The notes below the pieces were generated by a model. It did no database searches. It had not been told where the DNA came from and saw only the letters and a list, made by a program, of their open reading frames with translations. Position numbers and translations under genes: made by a program. DNA of 64,000 nucleotides from Bryum argenteum (Eukaryota > Streptophyta > Bryopsida > Bryales > Bryaceae), in contig CM073321.1 of assembly GCA_037043015.1 (NCBI GenBank), forward strand, positions 6,468,001-6,532,000, written 5' to 3'. Positions within the stretch are counted from its first letter, which is position 1, and each line of letters opens with the position of its first letter. Of the stretch, positions 11,446-23,645 are shown in pieces.

Positions 11446-14400
11446 ATGGCATCAAGACGCAAATGGAGATCCAGGGACGAAATTATCCATCGACATGAAG
11501 TTCAATTTGCTGCAACTAGGAATTTCCCTATAACAAAGTGGTCATGCCCATGCAGGTAGTGTCATGGAGGCCGACGTTTGCCCACGCGGGCTATTACAAG
11601 ACATCTCACAGCTTATGGACGAGACCAATTTCTCAACCGATCCATGATTGGAGGGGATCCCCTAGGGGGGTACCCGGAGAATGGAGCATGGTACTGCAGT
11701 GACGAGGAGTGGATGAAAGACAACGGCAACGTTTTGGAAGAAGAATTCGTGGAATTTCTCCCCAACGACACACACTGTGAAGCAGAAGGACACCTCAACG
11801 TTCACAAACAGTTTGAGGATGCACTTCGAACCGCGGAAGAGTTACAACAGATGAGAGAGGATTGTGGGAATATGCAAGAAGTTGAAGTACAGGACTCCGA
11901 GTTACCAGATTGTACAATTCCCGCTTTGGAGTTACTGTATGCAAAGGCTTCACACCCAGTCTATCCAGGTAGTTCAGTTAGCCTCATTTCAGCAGTGGTT
12001 GTATTGATGACATTGTGCACCACGCATGGCGTCAGCAAAGACTTCGTAAATGAGCTACTTCAATATCTATCCGTCGAGCTACTACCAAAAGGAAATGTGT
12101 TGCCAACAACGTTGTACAGAGCAAAGACGATGTTGCAAGCACTTGGATTAGCATACAATGTGATACATGCGTGTCGATCAGGATGTGTCCTATTTCGAGG
12201 AGACCATGCGGATCTAGAATCGTGTCCCATCTGTGGCAAAAGAAGATACAAAGAAGGTACAAATAATGCGCCTATGAAGGTTGTGAGACACTTTCCTCTC
12301 ATTCCAAGATTGAGGCGCATGTACAGCTCGCCTAAAATTGCTAAGCTGATGAAATGGCATTCGGAATGGGAGATTAGCGTGAATGACAATGGGGAAAGCG
12401 TCGTGAAGACCGTCATGGACAGTCCAGCTTGGAAACATGTCAATGTTATAGACCCCACATTCGAGGCAGAAAATCGGAACGTGCGCATGGCATTGTCAGT
12501 GGATGGCCTTAATCCTTTCTCGGTTCGGAGTACTTCACACTCAACGTGGCCTGTTTCATTGCTTATGTACAACCTCCCACCATGGCTGGTTACAAAACGC
12601 TTTTTCATAGTGATGGGCATTTTAATTTCTAGGAAAGAGTCACTAACAAACAAGAACATTGATGTTTACATTGCGCCATTGGTGGAAGAATTACAGGAGC
12701 TATGGGTTGGAGTTGAAGCTTTAGACGGCTCAAATGAAGGCGTGGAAAGAAGATTTACTCTTCGCGGAATCCTTTTGTAGACGATTTCTGATTTTCCAGC
12801 TTATGGTTTAATTTCAGGACAACAAACAAAAGGATACAAAGCCTGCCCCGTATGCGGTCCAAACATAGTTTCTAGAAGCGCCAGAGGCCCCAAGAAGGAC
12901 AAAGTTGTATATGTAGGTGCACGGCAACGCCTTCCACGGAACCATCCTTTTCGTCAAGACCCACGCATCAACGGGCTTCCAGAATTAGAGGCTTCCATTT
13001 CCAGGATGAGTGGTGAAGATGTTTGCCAGTTTGCACAAGATAGGGAGTTATACCTTACATCCAGAGGAAGGGCAGAAGGACCAAACGATCCTGTGAGGAC
13101 GTACGGAGTGAAGAGGCTTTCAATACTTTTTGGTCTTCCGTATTGGAAGGTGACTGCTCTCAATTGTTGTAATTAACCTTTCATTGGGGTTTTTTTCTTA
13201 TTTCCTTAACCCAACAAACATCTAGAGCACAGAAGTAAACCTTTATGAAAGACCGCTTAAGATAATCATGTTCAAGTGGGTAGAACTAATAAAATTTATC
13301 ATATAAACCTTAAGTATAAACACGTAGCTCGATTCAGCATCAACTGAAACGCTAACTAACGTACCATAACGTCTTCTCTAACGTGATCTAACGTCATCGA
13401 AAACATGATAAATCAATACAAGAGACGCGATAGAAGATGATATACCGTCATCACAAACGTGTTGTGAAGTCATGTACCGTAATGGAAAATGTGATTGCAC
13501 GTTTTATTTTGTACTCCTTTTGTAAACAATGAACATACAATAACCGTTGGACGTTTGCAAACGTTCATGCTTGTTCATTAATGTTTTTGAATTGTAATTA
13601 ATCTCCAGGTGGGTATACGTTTCGAGTTATCTTTGGATATATGGAGGAGAAGAATTCAGACCTGCTCGTTGATTGTGGTGCAGGACTTGCTTATCAGACA
13701 CACACTTGACGTCATGCACTGCGAGAGGAACCTTTGTGAAAATATCATAAAGGCGTTGTTTGGAGAGACAGATTTTCCACGAGGACGGTTGGACTACAAA
13801 GATATGGGAGTGAGGTCTGATCTATGGTTGAGAGAGATAGAAGGAAGAAACGGGCGGCTGTTCATGCCGCATGCGCCTTATGTCCTTCTCCATCAAGCAA
13901 AGACGGACATGCTTGCTGTCATAGGATCTACGAAGTTTCCCAAAAATTATGCTGGAGCAATTCACAAACGGGTTTCAGAGGGAAGACTAAGATTTCTGTA
14001 ATCCCATGACTTTCACGTCCTCATGCAGCAGGTATTCCCGATTTCCAGGTCCATGTTAAACTAAAGAGAAGTTCCTTATCACAACAATGTTAAGTGTTGA
14101 AGTGGCGTGACGGTGTGCCATTTTCTGCATCTGGTAGTGTAACAAGTATCCTACATAATCAAATAATATTTTAGTTTCGGGAAAGTCATCTTTTACGTTA
14201 CAGCTTACAGCACGTTTCACATGACGTCCCATCGCATTTCCGATGACGTAGTGTTTACAATGACATGACTTATTGTTTCAAATTATTTGCCTTATCGTTT
14301 GTAGTGACGGTTGTTGACGTTTCTAATGACAGTGCCTGACGTACCCTCACGTTTCATTTGACGTGTTTCCTTATCTGTTGTACTGAATATGCAGATGCTG

Positions 14401-16031
14401 CCCTCATCACTGCGCAATGTGGAAATGAATGCAGAAGTCCGATTATGTGTTATGAGAGTAAGCAGAGTATTCAGACGCTTGTGCAGTGGCGTGGTGGATG
14501 CATCTAAAGAGAAAGAGTATGTCGAAGACGCTTCCGTGACACTTTGTATGATTGAGAGAGAGTTCCCTCTAGGATCCATGGTCATCATGACGCACTTGCT
14601 TGTGCATCTCATGGAGGAGCTGTTTCTATGCGGCCCAGTTCAAAGCCGCTAGATGTACCCAATGGAGCGTTACATGAAGACACTTAAGGATTACGTGCAT
14701 AATGTTGCTAAGCCAGAAGGTTCCATGGCAGAGGCATATTCTATGGAAGAAACACTTGGATTTTGTTCTGAGTATATGGAACGATACGACGGTACGTCGC
14801 GAAGATTGTGGGATGCAAATGAAGATCAGACAATGCACGACGAAATGGTGGAGGGAAAGGGAATAAAGCGCCCCATGTCCCGCACTCTTCGTGATTGGAT
14901 TCACAACTTTGTGGTCAAAAACGCCCCCACACTTGAGCACTACAGAAGGTATGTACATTCCCATGGCCATGATCAATGCATTTTTTGAACTTTATTCATT
15001 ATAGTATAGTGTCTTGAAACGGAGACAGACTTGTCTAGCAGGGAAGGCACGTCATAGGCGACATGATGTATTGTCATGCAGAACGTTAAAAGCGTTGCGG
15101 ATGTCAGATTAGAAGTTATGTAACGTCTTGAAAAACTTAACATAACGTCATTATAGACGCGATTGACTGTCCATGCATCCGTCTTGTAACGCTATATAAA
15201 ACGCGATTGTTAGAGGTGTACCAGAATTGAACTTGTACACTACTACTTGCAGCGTCTACTAAAGATGATTGCACACAGGAGGGTGTATGAAGTGGAGAAG
15301 ATTTCCAGGACCACTGAACGTCGGCAGAGTCACTCTGCACGACTTGAGCGAAGGAGACATAAGTCCTCAGACATTCCGGAGATTGCAAGCTTTGCAACCA
15401 TTTCCAGGTTGGTTGACAACAGCCGTTGAAGCGGATCGGAGGACAGGCTCACGACGTGTCGATCAATCGACATTTGATTTGTCTAGACCTCCATTGGAAA
15501 TTGCAACTGCTTATTGCTCAATGAAGGCTTATAGTATGCACTTCCGTTGCCGCTCAGCAGACGCTTCGAGAACCACTATGGACAGTGGAGTGCATGCAAC
15601 CTTCACCGATGATGCTGGCAGAGAGACGGAGGAATATGTGGGGTGGATTGTAGAGATTTTGGAATTGGAGTATAGGCGCACCTGCGTTGTTGTCCTCCTA
15701 TGTTCATGGGTTAGAGGAATTATAAGAGGTGCTTCACCAACAATGAAGCGCGATCAGCATGGGTTTCTCTCCATGCATTTCACAAATCATTGCATATAAC
15801 CTTAGGGTCCGCACTCTTTTTGCGTTCCCCATTCACACACACAAGTGTTTTTTTTGTCGATGACATGGGGCCTTGGAAGGTGGTCTGCTCGGCAAATGTT
15901 CAAGGAAGCCGTGGAGATTGTGCCTTTGCTGAAGAACATCACGATACAGAAGCACAATCAGCCAGCCCAGCTTCACCATGAGCAATTGATACAGGGGTTG
16001 GCACAATACAGCCTCGAGATTCAGACTTCAT
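11446..16031 (+). pseudogene. tnp2-type CACTA transposase (TNPD-like), copy 1
   Basis: Domain order is that of plant En/Spm transposases. Exon 1 (11446-13149) has a transposase-associated CPC-x2-C zinc motif near residue 35 followed by LPTRAITRHL. The Transposase_21 catalytic core starts near residue 350 (ALSVDGLNPF, then YNLPPW, NIDVY and SDFPAYG) and ends with the ACPVCG zinc motif. Exon 2 (13609-14031) completes the core with HTLDVMHCERNLCENI. Exon 3 (14395-14948) is DUF4218 (MYPMERYMKTLK, FCSEY). The last part (about 15253-15980) is DUF4216 (EYVGWIVEILELEY ... VFFVDDMGPWKVV). In-frame stops are TAG 11557-11559 (TAC in copy 2), TAG 12778-12780 (conserved Trp), TAA 13999-14001 and TAG 14650-14652 (conserved Trp). 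The DUF4216 part is frameshifted near 15797. The last three stops are also in copy 2. It would cut and paste the element if intact, but it is not functional as read. Confidence 0.88.
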
Positions 16032-16429
16032 AGTTAACGGGTCTCGTGGATGGCCAAGGAGATGGGCCAATTGCAGCGGAGGCAGGTGAGGAGGACTACG
16101 ATCGCATTCTTGGCGAATCCTCTGATAGTGAGACATCATCGATGGGTTAGGCTTTGTACGGCTTCGACATGGATTCAACAAGGGTGTATATCCCTAAACA
16201 CAAACATTGACATGTTTTTGAACAGCTTTTAACGCCGCATTGATTACTAGTAACGAGCTTCATGTTATAAGAAACGAGGGCGTCAATGATGATAGCCTCC
16301 TACAAATCCCCATCTATTTATTGCATGTTTGAATACTTAATGACGTTTTTATTGCATCTTCAAGTTCTTATTGACATTTTTTAACGCACCATGAATGCAT
16401 TCTACGTCACGAAACGCGGCGCGTCCATG

Positions 16430-16930
16430 GTGACAAACCCCTGAGACTACGGAACATGGTTTGATTGGCCAAATCCTACACTCCACGTCGCCTACCAATT
16501 TACAATGAAGTCCACGTCATCGATATATTCCACGTCATCACGTTTATGTACGTTTTTTTTAACGCACCGAAAACATAATCCATGTCAGAAGAGACGCATG
16601 CGTCAATGTTGACAGGCCGCTAGGTTCTGAATTATGGTTTGACAGGTCAAGCCTTAGGCTCCACATAAGCCTACTAATGTACAATGAAGTCCACGTCAGC
16701 AGATTTATTCTACATCATCACATTTACCTACGTTTCTTTTAACGCACAAAAAACGCACACCATGTCACAAGAGACGCAGCGCCAACGCGTTGACAGACCC
16801 TACATTCTGAATTATGCTTTGACCGGTCAAGCCCTAGGCTCCCCATCAGCCTACCGATGTACAATGAAGTCCACGTCAGCAGATTTATTCCACGTCATCA
16901 ATGTCCTAACGTTAATTTTAACATAATTAA
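16430..16930. repeat. Subterminal tandem repeats of about 179 bp, CACTA copy 1
   Basis: Three units recur with tacaatgaagtccacgtc at 16501, 16680 and 16859. Each unit also contains an acgttt...aacgcac segment and a ttgac...ggtcaa segment. A more diverged related unit lies just upstream (16250-16430). The same array is in copy 2 at about 25590-26110. The array is rich in CACGTCA and AACGT motifs, plausible binding sites for the accessory protein. Confidence 0.75.
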
Positions 16931-17302
16931 ACGTGGAACACGTTACATGCAACGCTTTCCACGTTAAAAGAAACGCGCTGACTTGGAGTCTTTCTACTTT
17001 TATCCAGAACTTTTCTACCTTTTGGTAAAAAAAGTTAAGAAAAAGTTACTGCCCTAGAACGCGCTTACGTTTAGTTTAACGTGCCACCGTTCATTTAAAC
17101 GTACAGCCGTTATTACACGTTTACCCAATATCTTGTTTGACGCGGTCTGATTTCACCGCGCCTCTTATGACGTATCCACGTTAAATGTTTAACGCATCGA
17201 TACGTTCATTTGGATATGTTTACTACACTATTTCCATATAGTGTGGTTTGCATTAAAATTAACGCGTAAAAACGTCCCTTTAGACGATGCTCTGTACTAG
17301 TG

Positions 17303-17434
17303 TTCAGTCATACTATAACTGCGTAGTTTGCGGTTGACTTCCTCGTGTTGGTTGTCTTGCATAGGTTGGATAATAGCCTCAATGGTGGAGGAAATGCCTA
17401 CTTGATCAGCCACTCTCAGTCTCATCGTATAGGC
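17303..17434 (-). pseudogene. Open reading frame interrupted by CACTA copy 1 (5' part)
   Basis: The minus-strand frame starts at an ATG near 17434 (MRLRVADQVG...) and continues in phase into 2732-2379 when CACTA copy 1 and one TTC duplication are removed. The family is unrecognised. Further upstream on the minus strand (to about 17620) the sequence is purine-rich and could be leader or another exon. Confidence 0.35.
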
Positions 17435-17619
17435 TTACAACCTAAAGAAATATCATCTCTTTCTCCTCTTCATTCTTCCAAGCTGAACTCTAGAGGGGCG
17501 GAAACGACATAGTCTAAGGGTCTTCCATGCGTTGAAGCCATCCTTCTCCTTCTTCTTCTACTGCCACTTCTTGCTCCTCTATAGAGTTGCTCGCCTCTCA
17601 GCTACTTCTCTCAACATTG

Positions 17620-18765
17620 CGTTCACAGCCCTTGTGCAGATCCGGCATGATCTCTCCTGGGAGGACCGTTCATATCTCGCATAAGGATATCGTTTTTTTT
17701 TTTTTTTTTGAAAGGTTTTTCGTATGATTCTTTGCCCATGTTTTGGTGTCGGTCCTTATGGCTTACGGTGCTGAAATTTGCTATGAAGTGCTTTGGACTG
17801 ACAGCCCTTGTGTAGACCCGGGGTGATCCTTGCGTGGGAGGTCTTGCGTGGGAGGTCTGTTCAAGTCATTCTGAATCCCTCCTTGTGGGTCCCTTTTTTC
17901 ATTTTCTTGTGGGTCGCGTTTTTTATTTATTTGCAAATGTATTGAGATTGAATTTATGCAATTTTATTGTCCGTTCCTGTGGCTTTTGGTGCCGAAAGTT
18001 GCTTTGAAGTGCTTCAAAGTCACAGCACCAGTGCAGAACCATGATGATTCTTGCGTCGGAGGACTGTTCAAGATATACCTATCTCGTCTTGGTTCATGAG
18101 TTTTTTTTATTGAAAGGCTTTTTGAATGAGTCTTTGACCTTGTTTTGGTGTCGGTCCTTATGGTTTTCGGTGTCGAAAGTTGCTATAAAGTACTTCGGAG
18201 TCATAGCCCTTGTAGAGATCCAGGGTGATCCTTGCGTGGGAGGTCTGTTCATAAGATACAAATCTCGTCTCGATTGAGGATTTTTTTGTATGATTCTTTG
18301 CCCATGTTTTGGTGTTCGTCCTTGCTTTCGGTGCCGAAAGTTTCTATGAAGTGCTTCAGTGTCACAGCCTTTGTGCGAACCCGCAATGCTCCCCGCGCGG
18401 GAGGACTGTGAATGCCTCCATCACTCGCATTTTTCATTGATTTGGAAATGTATTGAGATTGGAGTTATGGAGTTTTGCTGTCGGTCCTTGTGGCTTTTGG
18501 TGCCGAAAGTTGAAGCTCCGTGCAAAACCAGAATGATCTTTGCGTAGGAGGACTGTTCAAGAGATTCCGCTCCTATTTCGGTTCATGATTTCTTTCTTTT
18601 GGAAGGCTTTTGAAATGATTCGTTGACACTGTTTTGATGTCGGTCCTTATGGCTTTTGGTGCCGAAAGTTGCTATGAAGTGCTTTGGAGTTACATCCCTT
18701 GTGCAGATCCGGGATGATCCCCGTGTGGGAGAACTTGTTTGACTAGTGGTCTTGGTCTAGTTTTT
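17620..18765. repeat. Intronic/upstream tandem repeat array, about 7 units of 160-210 bp
   Basis: Units contain cggtccttatggcttttggt, then gccgaaagttgctatgaagtg, then acagcccttgtgcagatcc and tgcgtgggaggactgttc. They recur near 17620, 17750, 17975, 18150, 18310, 18480 and 18640. Unit length varies and two runs of T (17692-17709 and 18762-18776) occur in the spacers. The array directly precedes the exon at 18829. In the sister element an unrelated array (55600-57330) sits at the same place relative to the homologous exon. Confidence 0.8.
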
Positions 18766-18828
18766 TTTTTTTTTTTAAATTCTTTGTGGTTATTAATTGT
18801 CGATTGTTGTGGTTGGTTTTGTTTGCAA

Positions 18829-19149
18829 GTTACATTGAGTGGTGGACCTCAAGAATCAATTGACATTTCAGACAATGAAAGCGCCGTTACAAATTTTTCA
18901 GTTCGTGTTACTTCAATCATCGTGAATCGATATGTAGTGCTTGGTTTACCTGGTTTTCCACCATCGTTAGACAATTCATGTGTACGACATATGCGAACCT
19001 CATCGGTTGTCGTTGATCGCGTTGCACGTGCGCTGTACATGCGTGAGCGGCGAGCATTTAATAGATTGCGTCAGTTAGAGTCTAGGAAACAAGCAATCAT
19101 AGCTCCCCGACGCTCCCCTAGGCAACGTGCTAAACCTACCTTGAGTTGA
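18829..19149 (+). pseudogene. Basic-tail protein exon of element 1 (homologue of 57496-57813)
   Basis: The frame opens after a splice-acceptor-like tract (tttgtttgcaag) and ends TLS at 19149. The conserved part reads VDRVARALYMRER ... APRRSPRQRAK, close to VDRIARAVNMRIK ... APRRSPRLAAK in element 2, while the upstream part is poorly conserved. The RRSPR motif resembles DNA-binding minor-groove tails. Conservation at protein level despite diverged DNA suggests it was once under selection. No partner first exon was found here. Confidence 0.55.
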
Positions 19150-19289
19150 TTTTACCAATCAATACTCTATTCCAAATTTATGTATGAGATGGACACAAAT
19201 TCTTGGAAATTTCACTTATAATGGTCTATTCCCATTGTCAATTCCCTTATACATATATCGTTTGGCTTTTATATTTCTAACAATTTTTC

Positions 19290-22200
19290 AAATGTTTCAA
19301 ATGCGGCTAAACGACATGGCGGCCTTGCACGATGTCGTTTCGCTCACAATGCAAACTCTGAGTGAGGATAGTGTAGCTCCTCCCACTCAAGATAGCCAAC
19401 AAGCTACGGAGTCTCCAACCTCTCAATCTCCAACCGGGCACGTCCACGAAAAAGCGAGCGGACCCACGAGCGAGGTAGCCCAAGATGTAAGTCGAATTTG
19501 ACGCTCCTATAGAGGATGTCCAAATTCAAACTCCTCCGCCTATTGAGAATGCCAAAGCCGATTTGTCAAAGAAAGTGGGGAGCGTACATGTTGGGGTTGT
19601 CGAAATGCCAACGCATCTTAAGGATATGGATCCCAAGTGGAGTGCAAATGCTATGCGAGTTCTCCACAAGAGCGACTCCAACTCCATGATCAATAGGTTC
19701 TGGGTCAAACCTGTCGAGAAGACAAGGATGCTAATTCCTTTATGCCGCCTGGTTTGTTACCCCAAGGTTCGACCCATCATTAATCGAGATGTCCAAAAAC
19801 TTGAGAATGAGTTCGTAAAGGGATACCGCGAAGGCAATCGGGTTCTCTACGTCTCGCTCTTTGATAACAAGGCTAGAGAGAAATTGGTCTCCTTCGAGGA
19901 TGAGATTTGGTCTAACCCGCTCTGGAAATCTGCCAATGATTGATTTGAAGAGTCATTGCGTGCCGATCCAGACCTTCATCAATTCTGCGATAAATACTTC
20001 TGGGTCTATGAGGATAACCACCGTGTCACTGCTTGGATACGATACATCGAGACGTATCAAAAATCCAATGCCTCTTGGTATATCTCCGTTGATTGCATTG
20101 TCTTTGATGCGCGTGAGGAGAGCAATCTGCTCATAGAGGCGATGAACGGCAATAATTGGTAAGTATCCATGCAGATTCTCAATATATGGTCTTATACAAG
20201 GTAACAAACAAAGTGTATCATTACTCTTGTAATGTCATTTACAGGTCAATGGAGCATGATCATGTTGAAGACAATTTTCCGGCCGAATTGCAACGTATGC
20301 GGAAGTTTGGAAAGTTGAAACTTCCAGACTTTAAAAATCTTATTACCCCAGTGGACTACAAGATTTGCGAGTCCGTCAAATCAAAGCGACCAACTTGGTA
20401 CCCTCTGACTATTGACGTCTTCATCAAATTCCTATAAGCGATAAATTTCTTCTTCAACCATTTTCTTTTTATTTAAATAAGCCGGTTGTAAATATGTTGT
20501 TGTTTGATTTGCAACGTAGATGTGCAAAAGCCTCTGACAAAGCCGAAGCCACTTACAATGACATGACTCCGGAAAATGAACGGACTTGGCTGGAAGTATG
20601 GAGTGCAATGGACAAAGCCATCCAAAGAGAAATCAAGAAAATCTGTGGAAAGAACTTCGACAAAATGCTCGCTGTCGCTAATCCAGAGTTAGGCAAGGCT
20701 TGGGATCGCGAGGTATAAATACATATCAATCTATTTAGCAATGAATTTCAGCTTCCGTACTCCCCAATGATCACCAATCCCTCAAGTCTAAATTCCATGC
20801 GCAGATCAATAACCACTACAGCGCCAATTTTGAACCGGACATGACAATCGAGCGTTTGCACAAGATTGCGACTACAAATGTCCACATCAATTTCAAAGCC
20901 AAATGGCTTCAATGGTGAAACTCATTTCCCACAGGAAAACCCATTGAAAGACAAAGTCCCTGACGTTTGGCTCAGTCCAGCTTTACTATCGGCTCAGGTA
21001 CTTTAATATTTCTTCCTTTCTGTCCTATCAGTATTCTGTCCTTTCTGAACTTTAATATTTCTACTAACGAATTATGTCGTTTTGGATTACAACTGGAGAA
21101 GAGCCTAGAAACAATGTTCGAGAAACTTGTCAAAGATAACAAACTCCACATTGAATGGAGTGACACCATTCTAAAGCCAGCTGATTACATTGAGAAATGG
21201 AGGTTGCTCTTATGGACCAAGGCTTTTGGGTTCTACCTGGACTCTAATGCAAGTCCAATATCCCTCAAATGTTCGGAAATTGAGAAGATCGGCGGCGACA
21301 AGGAAACTACGAAACGACTACTGTTCCGGTAGGTAATTTTATCTAATTTGATCATCTAGCATGTGTATAAGTATTTATTGACTCTAACATTCTATTTGTC
21401 ATTTTGTACTTGAATATACAAAACAAGAGCTCGTAGCCAAGGGTGGGCTCGCTTCCTGGTCCGTTCCAGTATCATATCAAGATGCGACTATAAAAGAATC
21501 GCCTCTCCTATTCTTCTTCTAAATCCAAAAGCAACGATTCACTATGTCCCAATTGTTGATAGGTGGATGGTTCCCTGAGTGTCAAAATAACGACGCTCAC
21601 AAAGAGGAGAAACATCTCTTCCAGATTGTTGGTCCAAGCGCTACTGGTGTTGAGATCATGGACATCGACGATGATGACGAATTCTCCATCTCTCCAGGCG
21701 CACCACCTGCACCCGCTGCACCAATTGCACCCGCTGCGAGACCTAAAGGCAAAGGTAGTAGAAAACGCCGCAACAATGCCCCTCAGCCAGAGCATGAAGA
21801 CGACTCGGAACATGATGCAGAGCCGCAATCTGAAGGTCCATTTCCATTTGAGAATGCAGGTCCAGGCGGACCAATTCTTACACAAACTTCTCATGGAATA
21901 GTCGTCAATGCAGTTCTTGGTGGTGCAGGAATCACTTTGGCTTCGCAAAGGACAACTGCCATTGCAGGGAGACGAACCATGGATTGACTCAATGTTCTAA
22001 AGGCAGGGTATTGACGATGGGCTCACCTCCTTGATCGTTCAACGTAGATCACAACTTTGACCCTTTACCGCATCGTACTAGACAGTCCAAATATGCGAAG
22101 CGCCCTATTTCTATTCTGAAGCATGTCAACAACAGCTCTTCGTCGGCGATTACTGTTACTTTGCCGATGTATCTCGAGAAGGGGAACATGGGGGACTTGG

Positions 22201-23645
22201 ATCATTGCTCCTTACATTCTGGTGCTTGGGAGACCCAAATCCTTGAGGTGGTTGAGTACATAAAGAAGGTACTACACTCCCACATACCTAAACTCATTCG
22301 TTTTTATGATATCTTATACGTGAACGGTACTTATAAAGCCTAATGCATGTTTCCTTCAGATCGGCAAGGACAGGTCGTATCCTTGTACACAGATGGAAAT
22401 GAAACCCAAGCATCCAGGAATCGATTGGATTTTTGCTGATGTTCCTGAGAACTTGCCAGTCATTAGAGTGTCGCCCAAAGAAATTCCTACTTGGAACCAA
22501 CGTGACAAAGACTACTTCGAGCATTTGTTCTGTTTCGCCTCGTACCACTTGACAGACGTCGGGGCGATTCTCCTCATGCACCCCAAGGACCGTCGAATCG
22601 AGCGTAATCTTGACAACCGAGCGGCCGCTTACGGGTTCCGTGTCGTTCGAGATTGGTGGGGTTATAAGCCCCTACCTATGGCTTCTACACTCCCTGACAA
22701 GTCTAAGCAGGTACTCTTTAAACTAAATTTCATACTAGTTACTTATTTACTGGTGTGAATTGTATCTCACCATTGCTTGAAATCTCTTATGGAGACTCAC
22801 GTCTTCAACATCAAGGTTTTTGCTCGAAGGAAGTTCGTGTCTAAGTTCAAATCCCGTCAAGTAGCTCAAGCGTAGGGGGGGGTGAATATAATGCCTGATG
22901 AGGAAGACCTCGTCTCCAATTTTGCTGACACGGAGACCTTGACTTATCGCCCCAACGGTACGCCTTGGCGTGGCTTACGTGAGAAGGATCCATCCTTCAT
23001 CCAGTGCTTCATGGGTTGTCGCACTGACGAGGGTGGTATTGTCTTTGACTGAAGTACTAGTACTGGTAATACTCCTCTCAATTCTACCTATCAATGGAGA
23101 TTAATGAACAATATTATAAACATATGTTTCTTCTTTGTCAGGTGCTTCAGTTATTGTGTGGGCTCGTTCAAACCGCCACCTGATTGTTCTAGAACCCGAC
23201 GATGAAATATTTGACGGTGTTCTATCGACTTTCAAGGATGCACCTCCAATTGAGGAAGAGAGTGGTGAATCCACACCAGGTGGCAACTACGACTCTGATG
23301 TTCCACTTGTCAAGAAGCAGCGAAAGTACATTGGTGCGTAAAATTTTTAACTCATAACATATCTATATTCTACATGTTTGAATATCTTGTACTGACTTTG
23401 TTTGAATATTTAGCTTTGAATATTTAGATTTCAAACGACGATTGAGTCGAACCGCTCTAAGTCCTCCAGCCACTTACGGCCTACCTTCTTACGGGGAACG
23501 CCAAGCTCGTGAGTTTGTTAGAGCTCCATCTCCTATTCTATCAGGCGCAACACGAAAGCGCTTCAACAAAGGCGTACTTAGGTTCATAGACTTTGAGGCT
23601 GATCAATGTGATCAGCATTTTAATGGTGCTTCACCGTCTTCTTAG
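19290..23645 (+). pseudogene. Methyltransferase-like gene of element 1, decayed copy
   Basis: Exons align one-to-one with those at 57946-62512: 19563-20158 (RMLIPLCRLVCYPKVRPI), 20245-20437, 20518-20718, about 20805-20995, 21090-21329, 21440-22269 (GGWFPEC then an acidic/proline-rich linker, then LPMYLEKGNMGDL), 22360-22709 (WIFADVPENLPVI, YHLTDVGAILLMHP), 22800-23064, 23142-23335 (ARSNRHLIVLEPDDEIFDGVL) and 23420-23645 (ends FNGASPSS). The C-terminal half has the motif order of beta-class N6-adenine/N4-cytosine DNA methyltransferases: a DPPY-like position first, the SAM-binding loop later. Stops include TGA near 19941, TGA 20916-20918 and TGA 23050-23052 (both at Trp codons) and TAG near 22873. 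It is not translatable as a whole. Confidence 0.55.

Larger units (their letters stand above)
2733..17302 (+). mobile_element. CACTA (En/Spm-like) DNA transposon, copy 1
   Basis: This element is 14,570 bp. The left end reads CACTAGTACAGAGCAGCGTC and the right end, read inward, CACTAGTACAGAGCATCGTC, so the terminal inverted repeat is about 20 bp. The flanks are TTC on both sides (2730-2732 and 17303-17305), the 3-bp duplication typical of CACTA elements. Strand is given as that of the tnp2-type transposase, which lies at 11.4-16.0 kb. The accessory Transposase_24-like gene lies at 3.8-8.7 kb on the minus strand. Non-coding parts are packed with AACGT/ACGTT motifs. Captured host exons (VPS39 and an MFS transporter) lie between the two genes. 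Both element genes contain stops, so the copy is not autonomous as it stands. It is homologous, in reverse orientation, to 25225-40136. Confidence 0.95.

Noticed and set aside
12778..14652. UAG reassigned to tryptophan
   Set aside because: Trp is also encoded by TGG in the same frames, other stops (TAA, TGA) occur at non-Trp codons, and the pattern fits decay. Readthrough is kept only as a minor alternative.
17620..18765. CRISPR-like array
   Set aside because: Units are 160-210 bp and diverged, without regular spacers. It is a tandem repeat in plant DNA.
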